A stretch of 64,000 bases of DNA from Neohoeflea coraliihabitans (lineage in GTDB: Bacteria; Pseudomonadota; Alphaproteobacteria; Rhizobiales; Rhizobiaceae). This document shows positions 53,585 to 61,923 of the stretch, in pieces. Location of the stretch: contig NZ_JAHWQX010000003.1 in assembly GCF_019334345.1 (NCBI RefSeq), positions 620,001 through 684,000 of the forward strand. Direction: 5' to 3'. The notes below the pieces were generated by a model that was not told the DNA's origin, did not search any database, and saw only the letters and a program-made list of their open reading frames with translations. The translations under genes were made by a program, and so were the position numbers. Each line of letters begins with the position of its first letter. Position 1 is the stretch's first letter.

Positions 53585-54570
53585 GTTGCACCTCCCGTAA
53601 CGTTCTTGCCGTTCGCTGTCTTCGCCGCTGTCCGGCCCCTGCCTTTGGAAAACAGTTTTGCCCAATTGGTGCCAAGGGCACCGTTCGGCGCGACCAGCAA
53701 TACGAGGATGAGAACCGCACCGAAAATCATGCCCTGCGTTTCAGCGGCCGGCAGATAAAGGGTGATCAAAGTGAGAAACGCGGCACCCAAGACGGGGCCG
53801 AGCATCGTTGAAGCGCCGCCAATGACGGCCATGAGAACGATGCGGATCGAGACATGCATGGTCAGCGAATCCGGCCCCATGTAAGTCAGGTGGTGGGCAT
53901 AGAGCCATCCGGCCAGACCGGCCACCGACGAGGAGAGCGCAAAATAGACCGCCAGCAGGGCCGGCACATTGATGCCATCGGCGGTGGCACGCAGTGGGTC
54001 ATGCTTGGCCGTCTTCACCGCACGGCCCGTCGCGGAGACGGTGAGGTTGGCGTAAAGGATGATAACGCCAGCCACCAGCGCCCAGGACAGGATGTGCATG
54101 GAAAAGAGACTGTCAGCGAACCAGAGGGTCGGAATGCCGGAGATGCCGATATAGCCGCCGGTAAAATCGCCGCCCTCGCGGATCGCCATTTCCAGGACGA
54201 TGGAAAGAAGGATCGTGGCGATCGACAATGGCAGGGGCGACAGACGGGTGATTGCCCGCGCCATCGGGTAGGCCAAAAGCGTTGGCAGCAGCAGTGCGAG
54301 CACCAGACCAAGCAGCGGTGACATCCCGTAGCGGGCCGTCACGATCGCCGTGGCATAGGCCCCGATCGCTCCGAAAGCAGCTGGCGCGATGGACAGGATG
54401 CCCGCCTGCCCATAGGCCATGCCGACCGACAGCGCCAGAAGCGAGAAAATGGCCACCAGCACGGAATTGTCCAGCCAGAAGGGGCTGGCGGCAATGACCG
54501 GGGTGATCAGCGCGATGGTGATAACCACAATCAGCGCCGGTATAAAGCGAGACAGGGTATTGCTGCGCAT
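53581..54570 (-). CDS. Branched-chain-type ABC transporter permease (LivM type)
   Basis: A 329-residue permease with about nine membrane segments. LivM-type features are LSVGMAYGQAGILSIAPAAFG, the coupling helix KHDPLRATADGINVPA and MAVIGGASTMLGPVLGAAFL. A charged C-terminal tail (KLFSKGRGRTAAKTANGKN) follows. Its start overlaps the LivH stop by one base (TGATG). Confidence 0.92.
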   Translation of the reverse strand: MRSNTLSRFIPALIVVITIALITPVIAASPFWLDNSVLVAIFSLLALSVGMAYGQAGILSIAPAAFGAIGAYATAIVTARYGMSPLLGLVLALLLPTLLAYPMARAITRLSPLPLSIATILLSIVLEMAIREGGDFTGGYIGISGIPTLWFADSLFSMHILSWALVAGVIILYANLTVSATGRAVKTAKHDPLRATADGINVPALLAVYFALSSSVAGLAGWLYAHHLTYMGPDSLTMHVSIRIVLMAVIGGASTMLGPVLGAAFLTLITLYLPAAETQGMIFGAVLILVLLVAPNGALGTNWAKLFSKGRGRTAAKTANGKNVTGGAT

Positions 54571-55424
54571 CAGACCCGCCCTCCCGTTGCTGCGATCTGG
54601 TTCATGCGCCCCAGCGACAGAATGACAAAGATGAAGATGAAGGGGATGGCGGTGGCCCAGCCGCCCGGCAGGTAGCCGGCACTCAAGGCCTGAACGATGC
54701 CGATGACCAGCCCCCCTGCGAAGCCGCGCAAGGGCCCGTGCATCCCGAAAATGATCGCCGCACCGAAGCCCCAGATGGTGAGGTTGAAGGCGGTCGAGTA
54801 ATCGGCACCCGTGGTGTAGAGGATCAAGACGCCCGCCACGCCAGCAAGAAAGCCGCCCAGAACGTAGGTGGCAAACCAGATCTGCTTGACAGGGATACCG
54901 TTCAGCGCCGCACCCACCGGATTGACCGCGCTGGCACGCATTGCCCGGCCAAAGGGCGTCTTCTGCAACACGATGAACAAGGCCGACAGGATCGCCAGGC
55001 AGACAACGACGTTGATGCCCATCTGCGGGCTGACCCGAATGCCGCCGATGTCCCAGAAGGTGGAGAAGGGCTGACGGATCATCGGGTTGGTGCCGAAAAC
55101 CGTCAGGATGAAGGATTCGATGAAGGTCGCCAGTCCGAATGTGCCGAGGACGGCAATGATATGATCAATATGGCCCGGACGATTGAGACGCAGCGATATC
55201 AGCCCGACCAAAATCGACGCGAACACCGCCACGCCGATGGCAACGATGACGCCGAGCGGCCCACCGATGACGTAGAGCACGGCTGCGGCGAGCACTGCAT
55301 AAGCGCCGAGCGCCACATCGACCGAACCGGTGGTTGAAAAAAGCAGGCTGACCGGAAAGGCCAGCAAGCCGTAGGTCACGCCGACGAGCGCGCCCCGCGT
55401 GAGATACTCGATGAATTCAAACAA
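54570..55424 (-). CDS. Branched-chain-type ABC transporter permease (LivH type)
   Basis: A 284-residue permease with LivH features: GALVGVTYGLLAFPVSLLF near the N-terminus, the coupling segment GRAMRASAVNPVGAALNGIP, and GFGAAIIFGMHGPLRGFAGG. No ATG suits the start; a TTG at 55424 is preceded by GGGGAGGA and begins directly before the first helix, so I use it. It is first in livHMGF-binding protein-ligase. Operator site 2 lies about 55 bases upstream. Confidence 0.9.
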   Translation of the reverse strand: MFEFIEYLTRGALVGVTYGLLAFPVSLLFSTTGSVDVALGAYAVLAAAVLYVIGGPLGVIVAIGVAVFASILVGLISLRLNRPGHIDHIIAVLGTFGLATFIESFILTVFGTNPMIRQPFSTFWDIGGIRVSPQMGINVVVCLAILSALFIVLQKTPFGRAMRASAVNPVGAALNGIPVKQIWFATYVLGGFLAGVAGVLILYTTGADYSTAFNLTIWGFGAAIIFGMHGPLRGFAGGLVIGIVQALSAGYLPGGWATAIPFIFIFVILSLGRMNQIAATGGRV

Positions 55425-55475
55425 GCTGTCCTCCCCAATGCCCGTCTCCCCGCGGGCGCCCGCCAATGGCGTAGC

Positions 55476-55493
55476 ATACTTGCATGTCAGTAA
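55476..55493. promoter_or_regulatory. Catabolic-cluster operator, site 2
   Basis: Core ACTTGCATGTCAGT at 55478-55491, in front of livH and the whole uptake/ligase unit. It matches 13 or 14 positions of the consensus formed with the sites near 47050, 57670 and 61138. Confidence 0.65.
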
Positions 55494-55545
55494 GCCTTTT
55501 CACTTTAAACCTGTCAAGCGGCTGTCCGCATCCATTCTGGTTGAA

Positions 55546-56319
55546 TCAATTCATCCACAGACCGCCGGTGACGTTGATGGATTGTCCGGTCATGTAATCG
55601 GCCTCGTCTGAGACGAGATAGGCCACTGCATTGGCGATATCGCGCGGCTTTCCGAGCCGGCCCAGGGGAATCAGATGTTGCCTTTCCGTCGATGCAGGCA
55701 GCCCCTTGCGCGAGGCTTCCGCATCCGCCATTTCGCGCATCCGCGTGTCCGTGATGGTACCGGGACAAACAGCATTGACGCGAATGTTGCTGGTCGCCAG
55801 ATCAAGCGCCATGGACTGCGTCATGCCGATGATTGCGAATTTTGATGCGCAATAGGCCAGAGACATCGGCCGCCCGGACTTGCCGAACCAGGAGGCGATG
55901 TTGACGATCAGTCCGCCGCCGGCATCGCGCATGGCCGGAACCGAAACATGGCAGCAATTATAGGTGCCGCCAATATTGACGGAGAGTGTGCGGTCGAAAT
56001 CCTGCGGCTCCGCGTCGAGGATGGAGGCCACCTGCCCTATGCCGGCATTGTTGACAAGAATATCCGGCGCCGCGCCCCACTTTGCCATGACCTCGGCGTG
56101 GGCCGCGGCCACAGCCTCGCGGTCGGATACGTCGACCTCATAGGCGGCCGCCTGCCCGCCCTCCCGGGACAGCGATCCTGTCGTCTCCCGGACGCCGCCG
56201 CCGTCGATATCCCACAAAGCAACCGAGCACCCCTCTCGAATGAGACGTTCAGAGACCGCCCGTCCGATCCCATGCGCGGCCCCGGTGACGATGGCGCGTT
56301 TTCCTTCCAATCCATACAT
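55546..56319 (-). CDS. Short-chain dehydrogenase/reductase (first of two)
   Basis: A 257-residue classical SDR: cofactor motif TGAAHGIGRA near residues 13-22, NNAG, catalytic Ser in NIASWFG and Y-x3-K in YCASK. The domain-proximal ATG at 56319 is preferred; an in-frame ATG at 56337 exists and neither has a strong ribosome-binding site. It is the last gene of maoC-SDR-SDR and likely oxidises a hydroxyacyl-CoA or alicyclic alcohol. Confidence 0.88.
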   Translation of the reverse strand: MYGLEGKRAIVTGAAHGIGRAVSERLIREGCSVALWDIDGGGVRETTGSLSREGGQAAAYEVDVSDREAVAAAHAEVMAKWGAAPDILVNNAGIGQVASILDAEPQDFDRTLSVNIGGTYNCCHVSVPAMRDAGGGLIVNIASWFGKSGRPMSLAYCASKFAIIGMTQSMALDLATSNIRVNAVCPGTITDTRMREMADAEASRKGLPASTERQHLIPLGRLGKPRDIANAVAYLVSDEADYMTGQSINVTGGLWMN

Positions 56320-56376
56320 GCTGGCAGTCCATTTCATTGGTGTGATGGGATGCGCGTCGTTAACGATCCGGTCCCG

Positions 56377-57174
56377 TCAGGTTCGGCGGATGTGGATGCC
56401 GCCATCGACGTGGAAGGCGTCGCCGGTGCTGTAGGGCAACAACCCGGCTGCGAGGACGCCGACCGTCTTGCCGATGTCCTCCGGCTGCCCCCAGCGGCGC
56501 TGCGGAAAGCCCCCCGACTGCACCCAATTTTCGTATTTCTCGCGGACATCAGCGGTCATGTCGGTGTGAATGATGCCGGGGCGCACCTCATGAACCGCGA
56601 TGCCGTGTTCAGCCAGACGCAGGGCGTAGAGTGTCGACATCATCGCAATGCCCGATTTGGAAATGCAATAATCTGCCTGCGCTGGGGTCGCCACCACCGC
56701 ATTGCCCGAGGAGATAAAGATAATGCTGCGATCGGGATGTTTTGCATCGCCGCCGGGCTCGGCGAGCATTCGCCTGGCGATGGCCTGGGTGAGAAAAAAG
56801 GACCCGCGCAGGTTTGTCGAAATCAGCCGATCGAAGGCATCGACCGGGACATCCAGCATGTCGCCACGATGCGTCGTCTGCACGCCCGCATTATTGACGA
56901 GGCAGGTGAGCGGCCCGAAAGCGCTCCATGCGGCGTCCACCAATTTCTCATGATCTTCGACGGCGGCGACGTTGCCCTTTACGAAGGCCGAGCGACCACC
57001 GCGGGCGACAATGCCCGCAAGCGTCTCTTCGACGGCATTGTCGCGCTCAAGGTCGTTGATGACGACGTCAAAACCGTGCTCGACAAGCGCGAAGGCAATG
57101 GCTCTTCCGATGCCACGGCGCCCGCCGGTCACCAGTGCACGCCGGGAGGGCTGATCGCCGCCACCGACGCTCAC
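56377..57174 (-). CDS. Short-chain dehydrogenase/reductase (second of two, FabG-like)
   Basis: A 265-residue classical SDR with TGGRRGIGRA, NNAGVQ, catalytic Ser in IFISSGNAV and YCISK. The GTG start at 57174 overlaps the MaoC stop by four bases (GTGA), showing tight coupling. It shares little with the neighbouring SDR beyond the family motifs, so the two probably act on different substrates. Confidence 0.88.
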   Translation of the reverse strand: MSVGGGDQPSRRALVTGGRRGIGRAIAFALVEHGFDVVINDLERDNAVEETLAGIVARGGRSAFVKGNVAAVEDHEKLVDAAWSAFGPLTCLVNNAGVQTTHRGDMLDVPVDAFDRLISTNLRGSFFLTQAIARRMLAEPGGDAKHPDRSIIFISSGNAVVATPAQADYCISKSGIAMMSTLYALRLAEHGIAVHEVRPGIIHTDMTADVREKYENWVQSGGFPQRRWGQPEDIGKTVGVLAAGLLPYSTGDAFHVDGGIHIRRT

Positions 57175-57626
57175 TGCTTTTCTCCCGCGACCGTCACCCA
57201 GCGCATGACGTGCGTTGCCTTGGCAACCACGTGGCCCCGCTGGTTGGCAGCGGTCACCTCCGCGAGCGCGCGCTGGCGCTCGCCCTGCAGTTCCGAGACG
57301 GTGTAGGTGATCGTCACCGTGTCGCCGAAAAATACCGGACCCATGAAACGGATCTTGTCGTAGCCCTGTGAAACCGGAGTATAGCCTGCGTATTTTGCGA
57401 CATGCGGCCCATACATCAGCGTCGAGGCCGTTGACATCAGCCCAACGGTCAGGACCCCGTGGGCGATGCGCTCGCCAAAGGCGGAACTGGACATGTATTG
57501 CGCATTGCAGTGGACATCCGAAAGATCACCGGTGATGCCGGCGAACAGATAGACGTCGCTCTCGCTTATCGTTTTGGCAAAGCTGACGCTGTCGCCCACC
57601 GAAACATGAAAATCCGTGTCCTGCAT
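57171..57626 (-). CDS. MaoC-like dehydratase/hydratase
   Basis: A 151-residue hot-dog-fold protein with the hydratase 2 motif FAGITGDLSDVHCNAQY: D34 and H39 match the catalytic Asp/His five residues apart. FGERIAHGVL is the following conserved segment. It would add or remove water at an enoyl-CoA with R stereochemistry. GGGAGGA precedes the ATG. It heads maoC-SDR-SDR and diverges from the FAD dehydrogenase gene across operator site 3. Confidence 0.9.
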   Translation of the reverse strand: MQDTDFHVSVGDSVSFAKTISESDVYLFAGITGDLSDVHCNAQYMSSSAFGERIAHGVLTVGLMSTASTLMYGPHVAKYAGYTPVSQGYDKIRFMGPVFFGDTVTITYTVSELQGERQRALAEVTAANQRGHVVAKATHVMRWVTVAGEKQ

Positions 57627-57663
57627 TGGCCGTCCTCCCTCACTCCGCGGAGAGTCCTAAGGC

Positions 57664-57681
57664 TGACTTGCATGTAGGTCA
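57664..57681. promoter_or_regulatory. Catabolic-cluster operator, site 3
   Basis: Core ACTTGCATGTAGGT at 57666-57679 within TGACTTGCATGTAGGTCA, an 18-base near-palindrome. It is located between divergent maoC and the FAD-dehydrogenase gene and could control both. Confidence 0.7.
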
Positions 57682-57780
57682 ATATGCGATACAAGCAATT
57701 ATGGCTTTTTGCCGGAGAATGCGAACCGGCCACACGGATATGCGGCGCAGGGCGCCGTGAGAAAGAAGGGGGAGGAGAGG

Positions 57781-59199
57781 ATGTCCGGACTAAAACAGGG
57801 CGGCAGGGCTGACAGCGGTGCCTGCCTTGGAGCGGCATTGTCGACGATTGGCGAACTGGTTGGAGATCGCCTGTCGCGCGCGGAAGCGGTGCGCTTGCAA
57901 CACGCCAGCCAGCTGACCTGGATGGCCTCGCAACCTCCCGACGCGGTGGCGTTTGTCGAGACCACAGACGAGGTGGCGGCTATAATGCGCATCTGTGCAC
58001 ACCACCGCATCCCGGTCATCCCCTTCGGTGCAGGCACGTCGTTCGAGGGCCATGTCAACGCGCCGTATGGCGGTCTTTCGATCGACCTGTCGCGGATGCA
58101 CTCGATTCTGTCGGTGAATGCCGAGGATATGGATTGCACGATCCAGCCGGGCGTGACCCGGTTGGCATTGAACGAACATTTGCGCGACACCGGCCTGTTC
58201 TTTCCCATTGATCCCGGGGCGGATGCGTCCCTGGGCGGCATGGCCGCAACGCGCGCCTCAGGGACGAACGCGGTGCGATACGGCACCATGAAGGACAATG
58301 TGCTGGCCATGACGGTGGTTCTGCCCAGCGGCGAGACCGTGAGCACCGGCAGCCGCGCCCGTAAGTCTTCGGCAGGCTATGACCTGACCCGGGTGTTTGT
58401 CGGCTCGGAAGGCACACTTGGCATCATCACCGAGATGGTTCTGCGGCTGGCACCGATTCCGGAAGCCATCGTCGGTGGCATCTGCCCCTTTCCGGACGTG
58501 CGGTCCGCCTGCGATGCCGTGATCGCGACGATCCAGAGCGCCATCCCCGTGGCGCGGATAGAATTTCTCGATGAACTGACGGTGCATGCGGTCAATGCCC
58601 ATTCCGGACTTGATCTGGCGGAAACACCCCTGCTTCTTCTCGAGTTTCACGGCACCGCGGCGAGCGTTGCCGAACAATCGCAGCGTTTTGGCGAACTGGC
58701 CGAGGCGTTTGGTGGCGGTCCGTTCATCTGGTCGGAAAAGCCGGAGGAACGGAGCCGCCTGTGGAAAGCGCGTCACGAGGCCTACTGGGCCTGCCTCGCC
58801 CTTCGGCCCGGGGCCCGGCCCATCCCGACCGATGTGTGCGTTCCGATCTCACGCCTGGCAGATTGTGTGGAAGCCACCAAGTCCGAGATCGCTGATCTCG
58901 GCCTGGTCGCGCCGGTGGTCGGGCACGTCGGCGACGGCAATTTTCACGTGCAGCCGCTGGTAGATATGGACAATCCGGATGAGATCGAGACCGTACGCGG
59001 GTTTGTCGCCCGGCTGGCCGAACGCGCCATCACCATGGGCGGAACCTGTAGCGGGGAACACGGAATCGGTCAGGAGAAACGCCGTTATCTCGAGCGGGAA
59101 CACGGGCGCGCAGCGCTGTCACTGATGCGCAGCATCAAGGCAGCAATCGATCCGCACAACCTGATGAATCCGGGAAAAATGCTGGAGCCAGAAGAATGA
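57781..59199 (+). CDS. FAD-binding D-2-hydroxyacid dehydrogenase (D-lactate dehydrogenase/GlcD-like)
   Basis: A 472-residue flavoprotein of the FAD_binding_4/FAD-oxidase C family. The FAD-binding part has IPVIPFGAGTSFEGH, GADASLGGMAATRASG and VFVGSEGTLGIITE; the C-terminal part has GHVGDGNFHVQPLVD and TCSGEHGIGQEKRRYL. Relatives oxidise D-2-hydroxyacids to 2-oxoacids, passing electrons to a membrane acceptor. That product type is the substrate class of the IOR in this cluster. GGGAGGAGA precedes the ATG at 57781. Confidence 0.9.
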   Translation: MSGLKQGGRADSGACLGAALSTIGELVGDRLSRAEAVRLQHASQLTWMASQPPDAVAFVETTDEVAAIMRICAHHRIPVIPFGAGTSFEGHVNAPYGGLSIDLSRMHSILSVNAEDMDCTIQPGVTRLALNEHLRDTGLFFPIDPGADASLGGMAATRASGTNAVRYGTMKDNVLAMTVVLPSGETVSTGSRARKSSAGYDLTRVFVGSEGTLGIITEMVLRLAPIPEAIVGGICPFPDVRSACDAVIATIQSAIPVARIEFLDELTVHAVNAHSGLDLAETPLLLLEFHGTAASVAEQSQRFGELAEAFGGGPFIWSEKPEERSRLWKARHEAYWACLALRPGARPIPTDVCVPISRLADCVEATKSEIADLGLVAPVVGHVGDGNFHVQPLVDMDNPDEIETVRGFVARLAERAITMGGTCSGEHGIGQEKRRYLEREHGRAALSLMRSIKAAIDPHNLMNPGKMLEPEE

Positions 59200-60065
59200 G
59201 CATAACCTCGCCCCTGCCCGGCCGCGCCGGATCTGTCGATTTCGTCGATGGCTATACGCGGCTGTTTGGAATTGTCGGGCATCCGATCCGCCAGGTCCGC
59301 TCACCGCAGACAGTTACTTTCGAACTGCGCCGGCGGGGTATCAATGCCATTCTGCTGCCCCTGCATGTGCTGCCTGAGGATTTCGATTCCGTGTTTCCGC
59401 CGCTTCTCAAGCTGGCCAATCTCGATGGATTGGTGGTGACCGTGCCGCACAAGACGGCGGTTCCGCGGCATCTCGATGGCATTGGTCCCCTAGGAAAGTT
59501 CTCAGGGAGTGTCTCGATCCTGGCGCGCACCAGCGACAATTGCTGGGTGGGAGAAATGTTTGACGGCACCGGTTGCGTCCAGGCTCTGCAAAAGCACGGC
59601 ATAGGCCTGACCGGACAACGGATCCTGCTGCTCGGAGCGGGTGGAGCCGGCGCAGCGATAGCCGCCGCCCTCGCCCGCACTCAGCCCGCTTCGCTGCATG
59701 TGAAAGAACCGGACAATGGCCGGCGGAACCGTTTGCGCGCGCGTCTGACAGGCGCCTTTCCCGCTCTTGTCCTGCCCGACGGGATGCCGCAACTGGACGA
59801 GATCGATGTTCTGATCAACGCCTCACCGGTGGGCATGCTCGATGCCGATCGCATGCCGATCGAGGTTGACCGGATCCCAGCCCACGTGGCGGTCTTGGAC
59901 GCGATCATGGACCCCGAAGAGACGCGCCTTTTGCACCTGGCCAAGGCCTGTGGCTGTCGCACCGTCCCCGGGCGGGACATGCTCGATTCGCAGATTGTCT
60001 CCGCCGTGGATTTCATGATGGCGACCCGCACCTTGCAACTCGGCGAGGTTGCATATCCGACCTAG
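59196..60065 (+). CDS. Shikimate-dehydrogenase-like oxidoreductase with altered substrate pocket
   Basis: A 289-residue AroE-fold protein. The catalytic Lys (K86, VTVPHKTAV) and Asp (D123, MFDGTGCVQAL) and the nucleotide motif LLGAGGAGAAIAAAL are present. Positions that hold shikimate in AroE differ: the HSxSP motif reads QVRSP, the Asn before VTxPxK is Val (LVVTVPHK), and the NT of the GAVNT-type motif reads VSI. It is therefore probably not a shikimate dehydrogenase but an enzyme for a related cyclic hydroxyacid. The start overlaps the preceding gene stop by four bases, so the two are coupled. Confidence 0.85.
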   Translation: MSITSPLPGRAGSVDFVDGYTRLFGIVGHPIRQVRSPQTVTFELRRRGINAILLPLHVLPEDFDSVFPPLLKLANLDGLVVTVPHKTAVPRHLDGIGPLGKFSGSVSILARTSDNCWVGEMFDGTGCVQALQKHGIGLTGQRILLLGAGGAGAAIAAALARTQPASLHVKEPDNGRRNRLRARLTGAFPALVLPDGMPQLDEIDVLINASPVGMLDADRMPIEVDRIPAHVAVLDAIMDPEETRLLHLAKACGCRTVPGRDMLDSQIVSAVDFMMATRTLQLGEVAYPT

Positions 60066-60097
60066 AAAATTCGGATGTTATCAACGTGCGCTGTGCA

Positions 60098-61108
60098 TCA
60101 GTCGATGCGCACAATCAGCTTGCCGCGATTGGCGCCGCGCAACATTCCAACAAATGCCTCAGGCGCACGCTCCAGCCCGTCAACCACATCTTCCAACCGA
60201 GCGATCGCCCCCGAGGTCACCAGCGGGGCTACTTTTGCAATGAATTCATCTCGGTACTCAGCAAAGTCGGTGACGATGAACCCGCGCAGCGTCAGTCGTT
60301 TGACCAGGGCGTTGCGCATCAGCGTGTCGAGCGGCGTCGTGGCTGGCATGCCTGCGGCGCCGTTATACTGCGAAATGACACCGCATACGGGCACCCGGGC
60401 AAAATCGTTGAGAAGCGGGATGACGGCGTCGAGAACCGGGCCTCCGATATTCTCGAAATAGACATCGATGCCCTTTGGACAGGCCGCTGCGAGCCGATCC
60501 TTGAAATTCGCATCGCGATGGTCGACGGCTGCATCGAAGCCGAAATGCGAGCGCGCCAGACCGCATTTCTCGGCGCCACCCGCGATCGCCACCGTGGAGC
60601 AACCAGCGCTGCGCGCCAATTGCCCGACCATCGAGCCGACCGGCCCGGTTGCGGCGCCGACAACCACGGTCTCGCCGGGTTGCGGCTGGGCGATCTTCAT
60701 CAGCCCGGCATAGGCTGTAAAACCAGGACTTCCGAGCGCCCCGAGATAGGCAATCGGCTCGACTCCATCGCTGTCGATCCGGCGCACAGCAGCAGCCGGC
60801 TGCAGCGCATAATCCTGCCAGCCCCCACCGGCGACAACCAGATCGCCCGGCGCCAGGCCTTCCGCCTCCGAGGCCACCACCTCCGAGATGGTGGCGCCCA
60901 CCATAACCTCTCCGAGGCCGACCGGCGGCGCATAGGATTTGGCATCGTTCATCCGCCAGCGCATATAGGGGTCCAGCGAAAGGTAGCGGTTCCGCAGCAG
61001 GACCTCACCGCGCCGGGGACCCTCGGGGATCGCCAGCTCCCGCAGCCGAAAATCCGCGGTGCGCGGTTCTGCTGCGGGGCGACTTGCCAACTGCCACTGC
61101 CTGTTCAT
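60098..61108 (-). CDS. NADP-dependent oxidoreductase (CurA/leukotriene B4 dehydrogenase-like MDR)
   Basis: A 336-residue zinc-independent MDR reductase. RNRYLSLDPYMRWRMND, GSPGFTAYAGLMKIAQP, GAATGPVGSMVGQLAR and the C-terminal RGANRGKLIVRI are typical of CurA/PTGR-like double-bond reductases. It faces the AroE-like gene tail to tail. Operator site 4 lies about 24 bases upstream of its ATG, tying it to the catabolic regulon. Confidence 0.9.
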   Translation of the reverse strand: MNRQWQLASRPAAEPRTADFRLRELAIPEGPRRGEVLLRNRYLSLDPYMRWRMNDAKSYAPPVGLGEVMVGATISEVVASEAEGLAPGDLVVAGGGWQDYALQPAAAVRRIDSDGVEPIAYLGALGSPGFTAYAGLMKIAQPQPGETVVVGAATGPVGSMVGQLARSAGCSTVAIAGGAEKCGLARSHFGFDAAVDHRDANFKDRLAAACPKGIDVYFENIGGPVLDAVIPLLNDFARVPVCGVISQYNGAAGMPATTPLDTLMRNALVKRLTLRGFIVTDFAEYRDEFIAKVAPLVTSGAIARLEDVVDGLERAPEAFVGMLRGANRGKLIVRID

Positions 61109-61129
61109 AGAATCTCCGCCATCATTTGC

Positions 61130-61147
61130 ATACTTACATGCAAGTCA
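61130..61147. promoter_or_regulatory. Catabolic-cluster operator, site 4
   Basis: Core ACTTACATGCAAGT on + (61132-61145), reading ACTTGCATGTAAGT on -. It is the most symmetrical of the four copies, with ACTT/AAGT arms around CATG. It sits directly upstream of the CurA-like gene. Confidence 0.7.
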
Positions 61148-61206
61148 ATACGCGAGGCGGTATGCGGATTCAAGTGCGTCGCGGGCTGTTTGTGGCGGCT
61201 TTTATC

Positions 61207-61647
61207 TCATGGCCGGACGTAGCTGTAGCCGTCTTCCTGCAGTTCCATCAGGCGGACAACGCCGGAGGGCACGATGGTGGCCTCATCGAGAAGCGCGACC
61301 TTGCCGCCCTTCTTTTTCTCCATGCCGGCAAGCGTGTTTCCGCAGGCGGAAAAGGACAGATTCTCGTCTTCCAGCGACATGGCCGAGATGCGGTCGGCAA
61401 CCGGACTGTCGGCGGTGTACATTTTCAGACCGGGCCCATAGGCGACGATCTCTATGGTGACGTCCTCGCCCTTCTCATCGTAATAGGCGCGGACATTGGC
61501 TGCATTGTTCAGCGCCATGTTCATGATGGCAGGGTCAGACTCGTCGACATGGATCGCCAGCTTGTGCGCGGATTCGGCGGCCAGGGCGGGCGCAAGCGCG
61601 AAAGCGACGACAGCGAAAAACGCGGCGGCTGCAAGAGAGCGGATCAT
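61207..61647 (-). CDS. Periplasmic DsrE-family protein
   Basis: A 146-residue exported protein: signal peptide to about residue 24 (ALAAES) followed by a DsrE-like fold with HKLAIHVDESDPAIMN, VTIEIVAYGPGLKMY and a single conserved cysteine in LSFSACGNTL. Cytoplasmic DsrE proteins carry sulfur on such a cysteine; the exported branch is linked to sulfur metabolism by family and, loosely, by the sox genes at the other end of this window. No partner is adjacent. Confidence 0.75.
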   Translation of the reverse strand: MIRSLAAAAFFAVVAFALAPALAAESAHKLAIHVDESDPAIMNMALNNAANVRAYYDEKGEDVTIEIVAYGPGLKMYTADSPVADRISAMSLEDENLSFSACGNTLAGMEKKKGGKVALLDEATIVPSGVVRLMELQEDGYSYVRP

Positions 61648-61923
61648 TTGTTTATCCTCCGAATGGCTGTGGTCGGCCAGTGTTCAGCCGAAACAGGCGC
61701 TTTGGCAAGGCGTCATGTATGCATTGACGTTCACATTTCCGGCACGTCCGCCGGCTCGGCAATGGGGCACCGCAGGCCTTGCCTGTGCAAGCTATCGGCC
61801 TGCGTGTTGCCAGACGGGCTGTTCCGCCCGATATCTATAGGCGAATCCAGGCGGGGCTTGTCGCCCGATGCCGATAGCCCGGCGCGGCTGTTGCGGGACG
61901 GGGCGGAAGGAGTTTGACAAAGC

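Noticed and set aside
55546-57174. The two SDR genes as a tandem duplication
   Set aside because: Outside the TGxxxGIG, NNAG and YxxxK motifs the proteins differ strongly, so they are separate family members.
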